Below, piece by piece: positions 43,152 through 52,231 of a DNA stretch of 64,000 nt. Within the stretch, counting starts at the first letter, position 1. Every line of letters begins with the position of its first letter. The stretch lies in NCBI GenBank assembly GCA_964450405.1, contig CAYVCQ010000004.1:1-64000 (forward strand), read 5' to 3'. Position numbers and translations under genes: made by a program. The DNA comes from WRGT01 sp964450405. Lineage in GTDB: Bacteria > Spirochaetota > UBA4802 > UBA5550. The notes below the pieces were generated by a model. It was not told where the DNA came from. It searched no databases and worked only from the letters and a program-made list of their open reading frames with translations.

Positions 43152-45341
43152 TCAGCCGCCATGAATTTCAATTTCAGAATCGTGCAGTGTATTATTAAGC
43201 AGCTCGATTCGTTTTGATAGTTTGTCTGACATTTCAAGGATCTGGTCAGTGGTTGTATTAATTCTATGAACAATCATATTTAGTGCTTCTACGGTGGTCA
43301 TTACTTCGCCCATTGCGGTGTTCTGTTCTCTTGTTGAAATTGCTATTTGAGATGAACCGGACGTTATAGATTCCATATTATTTCTGATGTTCATGGTAAG
43401 ATCCTGCTGATCCTTACATAATGATATAATACTCTCAACAGCATGTCCTACGTCATTAACAGCTTTTCGTACATCGTTTACGGAACTTGCAGATTCCATT
43501 ACCAGATGAGTTTCAACATCGATATTCTTAACAATATCGACAATTACTTTCTGTATTGTTTTAGACTGTATAAGTGAGCTGTCTGCCAGTTTGCCTATCT
43601 CATCGGCAACGACGGCGAATCCTCTACCATGTTCACCGGCGCGGGCAGCCTCTATCGACGCATTTAGAGAGAGTAGATTTGTCTTCTCTGCGATATTATT
43701 AATCATGTCGGCCATTTCGCTTATTGAGTCGGAGGAACTCTTCAGCTGAAGCATTCCTTCCCGAATATTATCAAGCTTACGTGTAATAACATCTGTCTCC
43801 TCGGTGCTTTTTCTGCTTAGAGATTCAGCCGTGGCAGCAGCTGAAGCGAGTCTGTTAAGTGATTCGATGTAGCTGTTAACAATATTCTGGCTTTCATGAA
43901 TCATAGAGTCCTGATGTACAGCGCTCTTTGCTATAGATTCAATTGAGGCTGATACTTCTTCTATCGAGGCTGAAGTCTCTTCTATACTTGCACTTTGAGT
44001 ATGCATTTCATCGCTTAGAATAGTTGTAGTAGCAATAGCGGTCTCTCCGACACTTTTAAGCTCGGCAACTGATTCTACTATATTATGAATGAGGTGTTCA
44101 AGTCTTGTATTTTTTTCTTCAATGGTTATAGTGGATCTGGATAAATCCTGTGAAGTTTTTGTTACCCTTCCTGCAATTATTATACCTATAAAAGCAAGAA
44201 AAACGGGATAGGCATAGTTTGTTAAAAACGAATAAGAAATTATCAGCCTGTTCATCAGAAGAGCATCGTGAATAAGTGCTAGAACAAATATGACATATCC
44301 TATAAAGATAATCCGAGCTTCTTTATTTCCACGCTTAATGCCTTTTACAAGAACAACTCCCCATAGAATCTGTCCGATTAGTCCGAAAGGTCCTATCAGG
44401 TCGAATCGCCATCCTGTAATAGGAGCATCAATTGTTGCGGTAAGACTTAATCCGGTTACAAAAACAAAACATATCAGAATAAGAATCCTTGCCCATTTTA
44501 TAAGAAGACCCATGGTTTTCTCAAGATAAAAGTACATCCATGAAATGAATACTGATGCAATAACATAAAAGATTCTGTCCTGATCGTTCCACTGAAGCAC
44601 TCTGAAATCGGGAAGCCAGAAATGGAGTGTCATCACAAACCATAACAGCGACATACCTCCGAAGTGAAAGGTCGAGAGATTTTTACGCCCTCCGATCAAA
44701 TAACCGGCCAGCATTGCAATCCCTATGATAAGAGTCATTACTCCAAGAGCCATTGGGAGAAATTCAGCCTTCATTTTAGACCATAGCTCCTCATTTCTTA
44801 TATCAAATGTATCCGAGATATATGGTTCTCCGTTAAAATTAAGCTGCTGGTTTGTGAACTGACGGATAACAATTACATTTTTTTCGCCGTACTTAATTAT
44901 ATTTTCAGGTATATAGTGCGAAACTGTAACATTCCAGTCGGAATGAAAATCCGGATACTCACGCCCCGAGCTTCCGATCTTAACTCCGTTAAAATAAGTA
45001 CTTTCACAGTCCCATATTTTCCCAAGCATAAGGGAGAGATTTTTACCTTTATATGTTTCGGGAATTATAATTTCTTTTCTTAAAAATGCCAGCTGTTTCT
45101 TTCTCTCTTTTGAAACTGCAGCAGGAAGTGATGAAAGATTATTCCAGTTCCCCTCTGTGAAATCCGGACTCACATATTGTATATCCCTTTGAGGATCAAT
45201 TGCTGATGGAAATTTTACATCGGATATATCTGTAAGATGAAACTGCCAGTTTTTAGACAGGTCAATCAGAGGATCTTTTGAGCAGCCAAGTGCTATTAAA
45301 CTGAGAAACAGTATTAAGATAAATTTTTTCATAGACCACAT
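43152..45341 (-). CDS. Methyl-accepting chemotaxis protein with sugar-binding-like and 7TM domains
   Basis: A 729-residue signal transducer. The N-terminus is a lipoprotein-type signal (IALGC, cysteine near 20). Next is an extracytoplasmic beta domain (about 25-190) with NWQFHLTDI, FLRKEIIIPETYKGKNLSLM and DCESTYFNGVKIGSSG, which resembles the sugar-binding jelly roll of GH2 proteins as in 7TMR-DISM receptors. Then come seven predicted helices (about 195-400), and a cytoplasmic coiled coil with the MCP hairpin EKTNLLSLNASIEAARAGEH then GRGFAVVADEIGKLA. The start is at 45341 or the ATG nine bases further in (45332). It is probably a chemoreceptor for a bound saccharide. Confidence 0.9.
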   Translation of the reverse strand: MWSMKKFILILFLSLIALGCSKDPLIDLSKNWQFHLTDISDVKFPSAIDPQRDIQYVSPDFTEGNWNNLSSLPAAVSKERKKQLAFLRKEIIIPETYKGKNLSLMLGKIWDCESTYFNGVKIGSSGREYPDFHSDWNVTVSHYIPENIIKYGEKNVIVIRQFTNQQLNFNGEPYISDTFDIRNEELWSKMKAEFLPMALGVMTLIIGIAMLAGYLIGGRKNLSTFHFGGMSLLWFVMTLHFWLPDFRVLQWNDQDRIFYVIASVFISWMYFYLEKTMGLLIKWARILILICFVFVTGLSLTATIDAPITGWRFDLIGPFGLIGQILWGVVLVKGIKRGNKEARIIFIGYVIFVLALIHDALLMNRLIISYSFLTNYAYPVFLAFIGIIIAGRVTKTSQDLSRSTITIEEKNTRLEHLIHNIVESVAELKSVGETAIATTTILSDEMHTQSASIEETSASIEEVSASIESIAKSAVHQDSMIHESQNIVNSYIESLNRLASAAATAESLSRKSTEETDVITRKLDNIREGMLQLKSSSDSISEMADMINNIAEKTNLLSLNASIEAARAGEHGRGFAVVADEIGKLADSSLIQSKTIQKVIVDIVKNIDVETHLVMESASSVNDVRKAVNDVGHAVESIISLCKDQQDLTMNIRNNMESITSGSSQIAISTREQNTAMGEVMTTVEALNMIVHRINTTTDQILEMSDKLSKRIELLNNTLHDSEIEIHGG

Positions 45342-45746
45342 CCATCACTATTCGGGAAAGGATATTCATGCTGTAATAATCAAATATGTTAATTTTAGGG
45401 TGATTCGCAGAATTCTTTAAAATAAAGTAGTCCATGAAACGTTATCTTTGAGGGATAAAGGATCGAGCGAAATTCCGATATAGTCCCTGAAGATAATACA
45501 AAATACCTGAAAGTCATTTCCGGTATCGCTATTAACATAATTGATTAGAGCATTATATTTGAATAATTTTAACCGGAAAAGATATTCAAGTCTTTTTTAT
45601 ACATAAGCTCATTATCTGTATAAAAAATTATCTTTAATGACTGTAACATAAGCATATAAAAACAATCTGACTATTTTCCATTAGAAATTTGATTTAACCG
45701 GAGATTTGCATTAAAGTAGAATATATATAAAAACAGGGGGTTTTAG
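45342..45746. other. Divergent intergenic region
   Basis: No gene, riboswitch or clear terminator is seen between the chemoreceptor gene and the next plus-strand gene. A -10-like TAGAAT (45717-45722) with a poor upstream partner is the only promoter-like feature. The DNA is AT-rich and otherwise plain. Confidence 0.4.
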
Positions 45747-46079
45747 ATGGGATACTGGGAAGAGGTAAGAGAGGTAGTCTTAAAGGGTGTTGATCTGGCT
45801 GTTGAGGGTGTTAAAGACCACGCTGCTAAGGCTGTAGAAAAAGGAAAAGATGGTGTAACTTATACTCAGCTTAAGGCAAATCTATTTGTCGAGCAGAGAA
45901 AACTTCAGACAATACTGGCAGATCTTGGAGACCGGACCAGGGATATATACAGAGAAAAAAAAGATCTCTATGCTGATCCAAAGATCAATGAGGTTATGGA
46001 AAAGCTGACAAAAGTTGAAGATGAATGTAAACGGCTTGAGAGTGAAATCAAAAAGCTTGGATTTGAAACTAAGAAGTAA
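45747..46079 (+). CDS. Small helical protein, function unknown
   Basis: A 110-residue protein with a strong ribosome-binding site (GGGGG). It is entirely helical: GYWEEVREVVLKGVDLAVEG resembles an amphipathic segment, followed by a charged coiled coil (KINEVMEKLTKVEDECKRLE). It has no signal peptide and no recognised family; its shape is like phasin or stress-related coiled-coil proteins, which is only an impression. Confidence 0.75.
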   Translation: MGYWEEVREVVLKGVDLAVEGVKDHAAKAVEKGKDGVTYTQLKANLFVEQRKLQTILADLGDRTRDIYREKKDLYADPKINEVMEKLTKVEDECKRLESEIKKLGFETKK

Positions 46080-46111
46080 AATAGATTTTATTACGGAGCA
46101 CCCTCCCCTAA

Positions 46112-46132
46112 CCCCTCCCATAAAGGGAGGGG
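46112..46132. repeat. C-rich hairpin between convergent genes
   Basis: CCCCTCCC and GGGAGGGG pair perfectly around ATAAA. No T-run follows, so it is not a standard terminator. A similar hairpin lies at 56096-56116 and a G/C-rich tract at 51682-51704. Confidence 0.6.
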
Positions 46133-46168
46133 GAAAAGGAAAGTTATTTCATACATAAAGTGTAATTT

Positions 46169-46720
46169 CTACATTCTGCTCTGAAGCATTTCTGCAATCT
46201 GATCAGGTGATGAGTCACTCTTTACAATTACAGATGTGCCGTCTTTTTTAAATACTTTAACTTCTTTATTTTCAAGGAACTGAACAACCCTCTTGATCTC
46301 TTTTCCATTACCAATATTCCATGTTTTTGTTGAAGGATTGTAGATAAGATCAGCTGAATCTCCCATATTCGGTCCTTCGAGCTGAACAAAATGAAATTTA
46401 TTCTGACTCGCTTCAATCTGATACATTACACCATCCTGTTTAACAACTTTGATTTCAACTTCTCCTGGCTTCATCGCAAGAGGATTTGTACCTGTCCAGA
46501 ACTCAAGTGAGTTAAGAATCAGGCCGTCAACAAGAATTGCAAAACCATAGACAGGAATGATTACCATAATAAGAAAAACTATTTCATTAATCCATTTACT
46601 GCTGATACGCTGATTCCAGTTCAGAATTTTTCTTGTAACAACGAAATTCCCTATACAGCCTTGAAAAGATGTTAATCCAATTACTACAGCAAGAGTCAAT
46701 GCAAGACTTCTTTTGTTCAT
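46169..46720 (-). CDS. DUF3332 lipoprotein
   Basis: A 183-residue lipoprotein of the DUF3332 family. The lipobox TSFQGC is at about residue 22, followed by the family marks IGNFVVTRKILNWNQRISSK, WINEIVFLIMVIIPVYGFAI, VDGLILNSLEFWTGTNPLAM and a beta-rich C-terminal part. Function unknown; it is typical of gamma- and deltaproteobacteria and some spirochaetes. Confidence 0.9.
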   Translation of the reverse strand: MNKRSLALTLAVVIGLTSFQGCIGNFVVTRKILNWNQRISSKWINEIVFLIMVIIPVYGFAILVDGLILNSLEFWTGTNPLAMKPGEVEIKVVKQDGVMYQIEASQNKFHFVQLEGPNMGDSADLIYNPSTKTWNIGNGKEIKRVVQFLENKEVKVFKKDGTSVIVKSDSSPDQIAEMLQSRM

Positions 46721-46976
46721 GATAATACCCCTTTTATTAATTTAAGCGCGGCAAGTTTCAATTGTTATAATAATATGATTCTTTTAAACAGTCAATCTGT
46801 TTAATGAGAAATCTGATATTTTTCAAATTCAGTTTCACTCTTTGATTAATAATGCGTAACTAAAAATTCTCTCATATATCTGAATTTACATCGGGTTAAT
46901 GATTTCATCAGAGTATTACGTTTTATATTGTGGAAGAAATCCGACCTGTTTAGTAATAAATTTTATGGAGTTAAAC

Positions 46977-48068
46977 ATGAAAAGAATATTAATCTATATA
47001 TTGTCTTTTGTGGTTTTTTTAAGCTGCAGCGGAAGCGGAGATGCAGGTCAGAAGAAAGATAGTACTTCAACAGCTGTAAATTCTGATTTAAAAACTGCAA
47101 CTTTTGCCGGCGGTTGTTTCTGGTGTACAGAATCAGACTTTGAAAAAGTACCGGGTGTTGTAAAGGTAATCTCGGGATATACCGGAGGTACCGGTGATAA
47201 TCCAACTTATGAGACTTACGAGGATCAGGGCTTTGTCGAGGCTGTACAGGTTTTTTATGATCCGAAAATAATCTCCTACGAACAGCTTGTTGAATATTTA
47301 TGGAAACATATTGATCCCACAGATCGCGGAGGTCAGTTTGTCGATAGAGGTCCTCAGTATAGAAGCGAAATTTTTTATCACGATGAAGAGCAGAAAAAGA
47401 TAGCTGAAAAATCTAAAGATAATCTGATTAAATCAAAGCGTTTTGATAAAGAAATTGTTACGCAGATAGTGAAATTTAAAAGTTTTAAAGACGCTGAAGA
47501 TTATCACCAGGATTATTATAAGAAAAATCCGCTGAGGTATAAGTATTACAGGAATGGATCAGGCAGGGATAAGTTCACTGAAAAAATATGGGGCTCTGAG
47601 CGGGATAAGATTAAACCTCTCACTATAGACAAATATACAAAACCTGATAAAGCTGTTATTAAGTCTAAACTTACTTCTATCCAGTATGAAGTAACTCAGA
47701 ATGAAGGAACTGAACCGCCCTATAAAAATGAGTATTGGAACAATAAGAAAGAAGGAATCTATGTAGATATTGTTTCAGGTGAGCCGCTCTTCAGTTCTAA
47801 AGAGAAGTATGAATCCGGAACCGGATGGCCCAGTTTCACAAAGCCTCTTGAGCCGGGGAATATTGTTGAAAAGACTGATAAAAATCTTTTTATGGAACGC
47901 ACAGAGGTGAAAAGTAAGCATGGTGATTCACACCTTGGTCATGTTTTTACTGATGGACCTGCACCGACAGGACTCAGGTATTGTATGAATTCGGCTGCGC
48001 TCAGGTTTATACCGAAAGAGAATCTTGTGAAAGAGGGTTACGGGGAGTATCTGAAAATGTTCAAGTAG
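46977..48068 (+). CDS. msrAB: Lipoprotein MsrAB (fused peptide-methionine sulfoxide reductase A and B)
   Basis: Repairs oxidised methionine; here outside the cytoplasm. I use the start at 46977 (MKRILIYILSFVVFLSC), which follows GGAG and encodes a lipobox ending at C17. The MsrA domain (about 38-200) has the catalytic GGCFWC (C47). The MsrB domain (about 245-363) has GTGWPSF and the catalytic C336 in RYCMNSAALRF. The usual zinc CxxC pair is absent in the segment VDIVSGEPLFSSKEKY, as in many fused forms. At 363 residues it is the expected size for an MsrAB fusion; a terminator follows. Confidence 0.93.
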   Translation: MKRILIYILSFVVFLSCSGSGDAGQKKDSTSTAVNSDLKTATFAGGCFWCTESDFEKVPGVVKVISGYTGGTGDNPTYETYEDQGFVEAVQVFYDPKIISYEQLVEYLWKHIDPTDRGGQFVDRGPQYRSEIFYHDEEQKKIAEKSKDNLIKSKRFDKEIVTQIVKFKSFKDAEDYHQDYYKKNPLRYKYYRNGSGRDKFTEKIWGSERDKIKPLTIDKYTKPDKAVIKSKLTSIQYEVTQNEGTEPPYKNEYWNNKKEGIYVDIVSGEPLFSSKEKYESGTGWPSFTKPLEPGNIVEKTDKNLFMERTEVKSKHGDSHLGHVFTDGPAPTGLRYCMNSAALRFIPKENLVKEGYGEYLKMFK

Positions 48069-48082
48069 TAGAATAATTTGTT

Positions 48083-48544
48083 TTATGCCGCCCTTTCAAG
48101 CTCACCGGGCGGCTTTTTTAGTATTATTTCACTACCCTGCATCCGTTCATCTGCATGTGTGATCTCCTGTCGAAGCAATACGGAGGTGTCCCGAAGCATA
48201 TATGAATCATATACGAAAGTAATACCTGTCAGTTCACTTTGATCTGCGGATATCGGTTCATGTTTAATACCTTTTAAAGTCATAGATACAAAAAGGTTAA
48301 AACCCGTAAAGGGTTTTCCCACGGCCTGAAGGTTATACCATGATTGTTCTTCTGCTGAGAGCAGCTTCCAGAGTTTTGAAACTTTACCGAACGAAGTGCG
48401 GCCATCCTGTTGTAGTTTTGTACCGGGATTAAAAGGGATGGAATATGAACGCATATACTGGTTACCTTTCACATTATAAAAGATAGCATCTCCTAAACGT
48501 CCATGAATGGATAATATCCCCGGAGCAGGAATTATTTTCGCCAT
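48083..48544 (-). CDS. Hypothetical protein of a small phage- or chromosome-borne family
   Basis: A 153-residue soluble protein. Its opening SIHGRLGDAIFYNVKGNQYM then RSYSIPFNPGTKLQQDGRTS and GKPFTGFNLFVS has a pattern seen in small proteins of phage-like and Bacteroidetes/Chlorobi loci (NPxTxxQ... and GYNLF). No function is known. Its last 12 codons contain the terminator hairpin of msrAB. Confidence 0.6.
   Translation of the reverse strand: MAKIIPAPGILSIHGRLGDAIFYNVKGNQYMRSYSIPFNPGTKLQQDGRTSFGKVSKLWKLLSAEEQSWYNLQAVGKPFTGFNLFVSMTLKGIKHEPISADQSELTGITFVYDSYMLRDTSVLLRQEITHADERMQGSEIILKKPPGELERAA
48087..48119 (+). terminator. Rho-independent terminator of msrAB
   Basis: GCCGCCC and GGGCGGC pair around a 13-base loop and end in TTTTTT. 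The hairpin lies inside the 3' coding end of the convergent gene at 48083-48544. Confidence 0.9.
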
Positions 48545-48799
48545 GGTTTTACCTTCCTTACTTCTGTTCTCTGTATTAATACGTCTGTGGATGTGTGGAG
48601 AGTAAAAATAAATTTATTTTCTTCAATTTTTTTAAATTTATTTATTGATAATTTTTTTTAAAAAACTGATTTTAAAAAACTAAATTTAAAAAATATTTTG
48701 ATCTTGCAGTTGACTTTTAGTTAATAATACTGCCCGGTTTAAGATTATTACAAAGAATCTGCAATGTTGCTGCTTGTACTAAGCAGAATTAGGAAATAT

Positions 48800-49423
48800 A
48801 TGAAAATATCAACTCTGTTTGTTTTGTTAATTCTTGGTCTATCAGGACTTTCATGTATATCATTTGAAAATTTCGTTGTCGGTAATGATATGTTATTTGT
48901 GGGGTACGGCAAAGCAGATTACAGGTTTTCGGAACAAGACAGAAAAGAGGAGGCCGGGAAAGAATCGGCTTCAATTCATGCAAAGTTGCGCATTAACGAA
49001 GCAATAAATGGAAAGAGATTTATTCTTCAAAACGGATTACCCGAACCGGTCATTATTGGCGGAAATATACCCGGTTACAATTATATCAGGTACAGGGAAT
49101 TAGCTCCCGACCTATACCGGAGCATTGTTGCGGTTGACATTTCACATGTGCATTTCGGTGATTGGGGTAAAACCCGCAGACTTTCCATGGAGATGCCTTA
49201 TCCCGGAGATTTCAGATCTGTTTCTGCAAAGGACTACTGGGATTTCCTAAGAGATGTTGAAAACGCAACAAATAAGCTGGTTGTAGATGATGCAATTGCA
49301 GAAAACTTTATAAAAGATGATAAACTGGAACTTCGTCATATATATACGCTTCATGACATTCAGGATAACGGCTCAGTGAAGATTACAGTAATTTATGCGG
49401 TACCGGAGTCGGCGGCAGAGTGA
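48800..49423 (+). CDS. Hypothetical lipoprotein
   Basis: A 207-residue exported protein, using the start at 48800 after AGGA (an upstream ATG at 48764 adds an unlikely extension). The signal ends LSGLSC. The remaining segment (DMLFVGYGKADYRFSEQDRK then ESASIHAKLRINEAINGKRF) has the look of LPP20-like or LipL-type repeats of spirochaete lipoproteins, though I cannot assign a family. It is on the plus strand, alone. Confidence 0.7.
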   Translation: MKISTLFVLLILGLSGLSCISFENFVVGNDMLFVGYGKADYRFSEQDRKEEAGKESASIHAKLRINEAINGKRFILQNGLPEPVIIGGNIPGYNYIRYRELAPDLYRSIVAVDISHVHFGDWGKTRRLSMEMPYPGDFRSVSAKDYWDFLRDVENATNKLVVDDAIAENFIKDDKLELRHIYTLHDIQDNGSVKITVIYAVPESAAE

Positions 49424-49638
49424 AATTGTTTGATTTAAAACAGGTTGTATTGAATAATTATAGTTAAGGAAGATACTTTATTTGTGTTTTGCTAAGATTC
49501 AATCTGTATCTATAATTCCAGAAGTTGAGTATGGATACCTTATTTTTCTATATTAAAGAAGAACGATATTTAGTCAAAGATGCACTAAAGCAAAACAGAA
49601 AAGTTACTCTTATAATCAGTTTAAGCTGAGGCAATTAA

Positions 49639-50439
49639 ATGAATAAATTATTTATATATATATTATTACCAATAATTATATGTTCAACTATTCATGCAAA
49701 CTCACACGAATACATTATTATAAAAGGTTCCAACGTCAGTTTCAGGACCTCTCCCGAAGTCAACTCAAAAGAAACTGGTAAATTTAAAACAAATGAATTA
49801 GTATTCTTGTTAAATAAATCTGATAAAGAAACGAAAATTGGAGCTGATAAATATTATTGGTATAAAGTAAAACGACTGGATAAAAAAAATTATTGGGTAT
49901 ACGGAAAATATTGCTATTACATTGATTCGGATAAAATTCCTGAAAAATATTACAAACAGATTCTTGATGATTTATTTTCAAATATATTAACGACTGAAGG
50001 TATTGGATTAGAACTTTATAATGTTGAGCTGGAATTTTTAAAAAATGAAAACTTAATCACGTTAAAATATTATAGTATAGAACCGCCATTAACATCTGAA
50101 GCTAAAAAATACTATAAACTATATGATTCTAAAGTAAAATTGTTTTTTGAAACAATATATGAGGCGAAAGTTTTTTTTAAAGGAAATTATATTTTTGATA
50201 TAAATGATAAATCAATTTGTATTCGCAAAATAAATAAAAAAGATACTGAATGTAACGTTGTTGTTAGAGACAATATACGACGTGATAATTATAAAAAATA
50301 TTTTTACGATAGTTATATTGAATTTGATGATAAAACCTTAACATTAACTAAATATTTTAGAGATGCACCCGGAGTTCCGATGCGTATTGAAAAATATCAT
50401 TTTAATGAACAGATTGATAAATTTGAGAAAATCGATTAA
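49639..50439 (+). CDS. Hypothetical exported protein with an SH3-like domain
   Basis: A 266-residue protein with a signal peptide (residues 1-20, ending STIHAN). A bacterial SH3 domain follows at about 23-85 (YIIIKGSNVSFRTSPEVNSK, TNELVFLLNKSDKE, YYWYKVKRLD). The rest is strongly lysine/tyrosine rich with no recognised motif. The gene is noticeably more AT-rich than the surrounding genes and may be acquired. Confidence 0.65.
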   Translation: MNKLFIYILLPIIICSTIHANSHEYIIIKGSNVSFRTSPEVNSKETGKFKTNELVFLLNKSDKETKIGADKYYWYKVKRLDKKNYWVYGKYCYYIDSDKIPEKYYKQILDDLFSNILTTEGIGLELYNVELEFLKNENLITLKYYSIEPPLTSEAKKYYKLYDSKVKLFFETIYEAKVFFKGNYIFDINDKSICIRKINKKDTECNVVVRDNIRRDNYKKYFYDSYIEFDDKTLTLTKYFRDAPGVPMRIEKYHFNEQIDKFEKID

Positions 50440-50826
50440 TGACAGCAATTCATTTTCTTATGAAAAAAATTTAATTTAAACATGGTGTATTGAATACCTA
50501 TTGTCATGAATAATATTAAATCGTTTTACATATGCTTCGATATGATCAGATCAGATAAGTACCGGAATGTTCTTTCAATCTCAGATTGTTGTATTAAAAT
50601 TTATCGGACTTTCCTGTTTAAAAACTAAAACTTGACAGTTGTCCTGAAATCTATTTTGACAATTTTCTTTTTGGGGTTGTTGTTAAAATATCCGGCTTGA
50701 TTATTTATGAATCAGAAAGTATAAAGGTCCCGGAAGAAAAATAAGTATTACCGATGAGTCGATACATTTTTATAACCGGTGTCTTCGTGCTTTACCTCAA
50801 AAAAATTATATGAGTGACAATTATTC
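50440..50826. other. AT-rich intergenic region
   Basis: No gene is seen. Two TTGACA hexamers occur (near 50633 and 50656) without convincing -10 partners. The following gene has a GTG start and no ribosome-binding site. Confidence 0.35.
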
Positions 50827-51348
50827 GTGAAACTTAAATTTACTAAAAAACTGATTCTTCATTCTATTACAAATGAAAACGGAATATTGAATATTAAATT
50901 CGCTTCTTATCTTAAAGAAGATTACGTCGAGCGGGCGGTAGAGTTAACAATAAAGAATAATATTGCTGAAAAGATATTCTTTTCTTCAAACATTTATGGA
51001 ACTTCAACCTGGATTAAAAGAAAAGGATTCTTTGAGTCTCACAGATGGGAAAAGGAGGATGATGTACAGGCAATATCTTATATATCGAAACATTATACAG
51101 CTTTACTGGAAAATGGCAGGGTCCCGGCAAAATATGTTTGTGAAAAAATTGTTCCCGATGTTTTAGAACACATGATAGATTTAAATCTTTCTAAGGATAT
51201 ATATAAAATTCTAGAATCTCCGCGTGAAGAGATTGTATTGAATTGGAATGATATAATAAATAAAAACAAAGAATTAAGTGATCGCTTTGTTAATGAATTA
51301 ATTTTAAAATATGAGAAAGAAATTAAAGATCCCCAAAAGTTTAATTGA
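50827..51348 (+). CDS. Hypothetical protein, truncated by an in-frame TGA
   Basis: A 173-residue ORF beginning with GTG and no clear ribosome-binding site. The sequence (ILNIKFASYLKEDYVERAVE, KRKGFFESHRWEKEDDVQAI) has no recognised family. It ends at TGA (51346-51348), but the same frame continues to encode a plausible protein for a further 88 codons (next entry). The simplest reading is one gene of about 262 codons with a single nonsense base; the truncated part may still be made. Confidence 0.6.
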   Translation: MKLKFTKKLILHSITNENGILNIKFASYLKEDYVERAVELTIKNNIAEKIFFSSNIYGTSTWIKRKGFFESHRWEKEDDVQAISYISKHYTALLENGRVPAKYVCEKIVPDVLEHMIDLNLSKDIYKILESPREEIVLNWNDIINKNKELSDRFVNELILKYEKEIKDPQKFN

Positions 51349-51615
51349 GAAAGTAATAAATCAATACTCAATAAAACTAAAATTAAAAAAAATGAAATCA
51401 AACCACCACCGACTGAAGAATTTAAAAATTTCAAAAACGCAATTCATTCTTTCTCACGGGGATTTAATAAAATTAAAGTTTTCGTTAAAAATATTAAAAT
51501 CAGGGGAAAATCTGATAGAACAATTATTACAAAAGATAATTCAAGAGAAACTGAAGATGTTCAGGATTATCTGGAAAAGGCAAAAAAACTTTCACGAAAA
51601 ATAAAGAGGTTTTAG
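51349..51615 (+). pseudogene. Continuation of the interrupted gene after an in-frame TGA
   Basis: After TGA at 51346-51348 the same frame stays open to TAG at 51613-51615. It reads ESNKSILNKTKIKKNEIKPP then PTEEFKNFKNAIHSFSRGFN and ends EDVQDYLEKAKKLSRKIKRF. The protein has a proline-rich hinge and mixed charge with normal codon use, unlike a chance ORF. There is no nearby start codon in this segment. Another ORF overlaps it in a different frame but is almost all lysine, isoleucine and leucine and is rejected. The TGA could be a nonsense mutation or a readthrough site; no obvious SECIS-like hairpin follows it. Confidence 0.6.
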
Positions 51616-51746
51616 TATCGGATTTTTATCCGCATGTACCATGCACTGGTTATATAAAAAATTACTTCAATTTAAGCCTTGCCCCCTCCGGGGGTGCGGG
51701 GGCCGATGGGGGGAGATTATCAAATTATTAAAAATTAAACCTTATT

Positions 51747-52217
51747 TTACTTCCTGTATCTCACGGTAAGTCCCTGGAGAAAATTCTTCAGTATCTGATC
51801 TCCGCAGACTTTGTAGTTTTTATTACCTTTTTTTCTGAAGAGAGCAGATAGTTCCGGTTTTGTGATTTCGAATTCAGAGAGTTTGAAAGTTTCAAGCATA
51901 TCGTTCTCTTTGTAGTCGAGTGCTATTCTGAGTTTTTTCAGAACTATATTATTCGACATTCTTGTTTCAGTTTTAACAAGAGGCTCCGTAGCAGATGATT
52001 CTTTTTTTCCTCTTTTCATGATAATCAATCCGTCAAGGAAGAGTTCGAGTTCTTTGTCTGTGCACTCGACATATCCCTCGTCCTCCTCTTTTTTCATAAT
52101 TTCAAGAATCTCCGATTCAACAATATCGTGCCCCGCCAGCTTGAAGATTCCAACCATTTCAAGATTACTGAAGTTAAGAGCGTATCTTAATCTTCTCAAT
52201 ATATCGTTTTTATTCAT
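51747..52217 (-). CDS. DUF1456 (YehS-like) protein
   Basis: A 156-residue protein made of two copies of the DUF1456 unit. The first begins NDILRRLRYALNFSNLEMVG (about 3-70), and the second NIVLKKLRIALDYKENDMLE (about 89-150). Both have the later marks ELxxFLxG (KELELFLDGLI, QILKNFLQGLT). Function unknown; the family is common in gammaproteobacteria. It lies directly downstream of the RRM protein gene. Confidence 0.92.
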   Translation of the reverse strand: MNKNDILRRLRYALNFSNLEMVGIFKLAGHDIVESEILEIMKKEEDEGYVECTDKELELFLDGLIIMKRGKKESSATEPLVKTETRMSNNIVLKKLRIALDYKENDMLETFKLSEFEITKPELSALFRKKGNKNYKVCGDQILKNFLQGLTVRYRK

Positions 52218-52231
52218 ATTTGCTTATCCTC

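Noticed and set aside
45342..45746. A cyclic-di-GMP or other riboswitch upstream of the chemoreceptor
   Set aside because: I looked for the conserved core and paired stems and found none.
48083..48544. A prophage remnant
   Set aside because: One small protein has a phage-like pattern but no integrase, capsid or attachment site is near, so a prophage is not supported.
51346..51348. Selenocysteine readthrough at the in-frame TGA
   Set aside because: The 60 bases after the TGA are AT-rich with no stable hairpin of SECIS type, and the residue context (KFN before, ESN after) does not match a known selenoprotein.
51311..51604. A 97-codon plus-strand ORF overlapping the end of the interrupted gene
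   Set aside because: It is almost all lysine, isoleucine and leucine and lies in a different frame. The frame that continues the upstream gene reads like a normal protein, so this ORF is a shadow.
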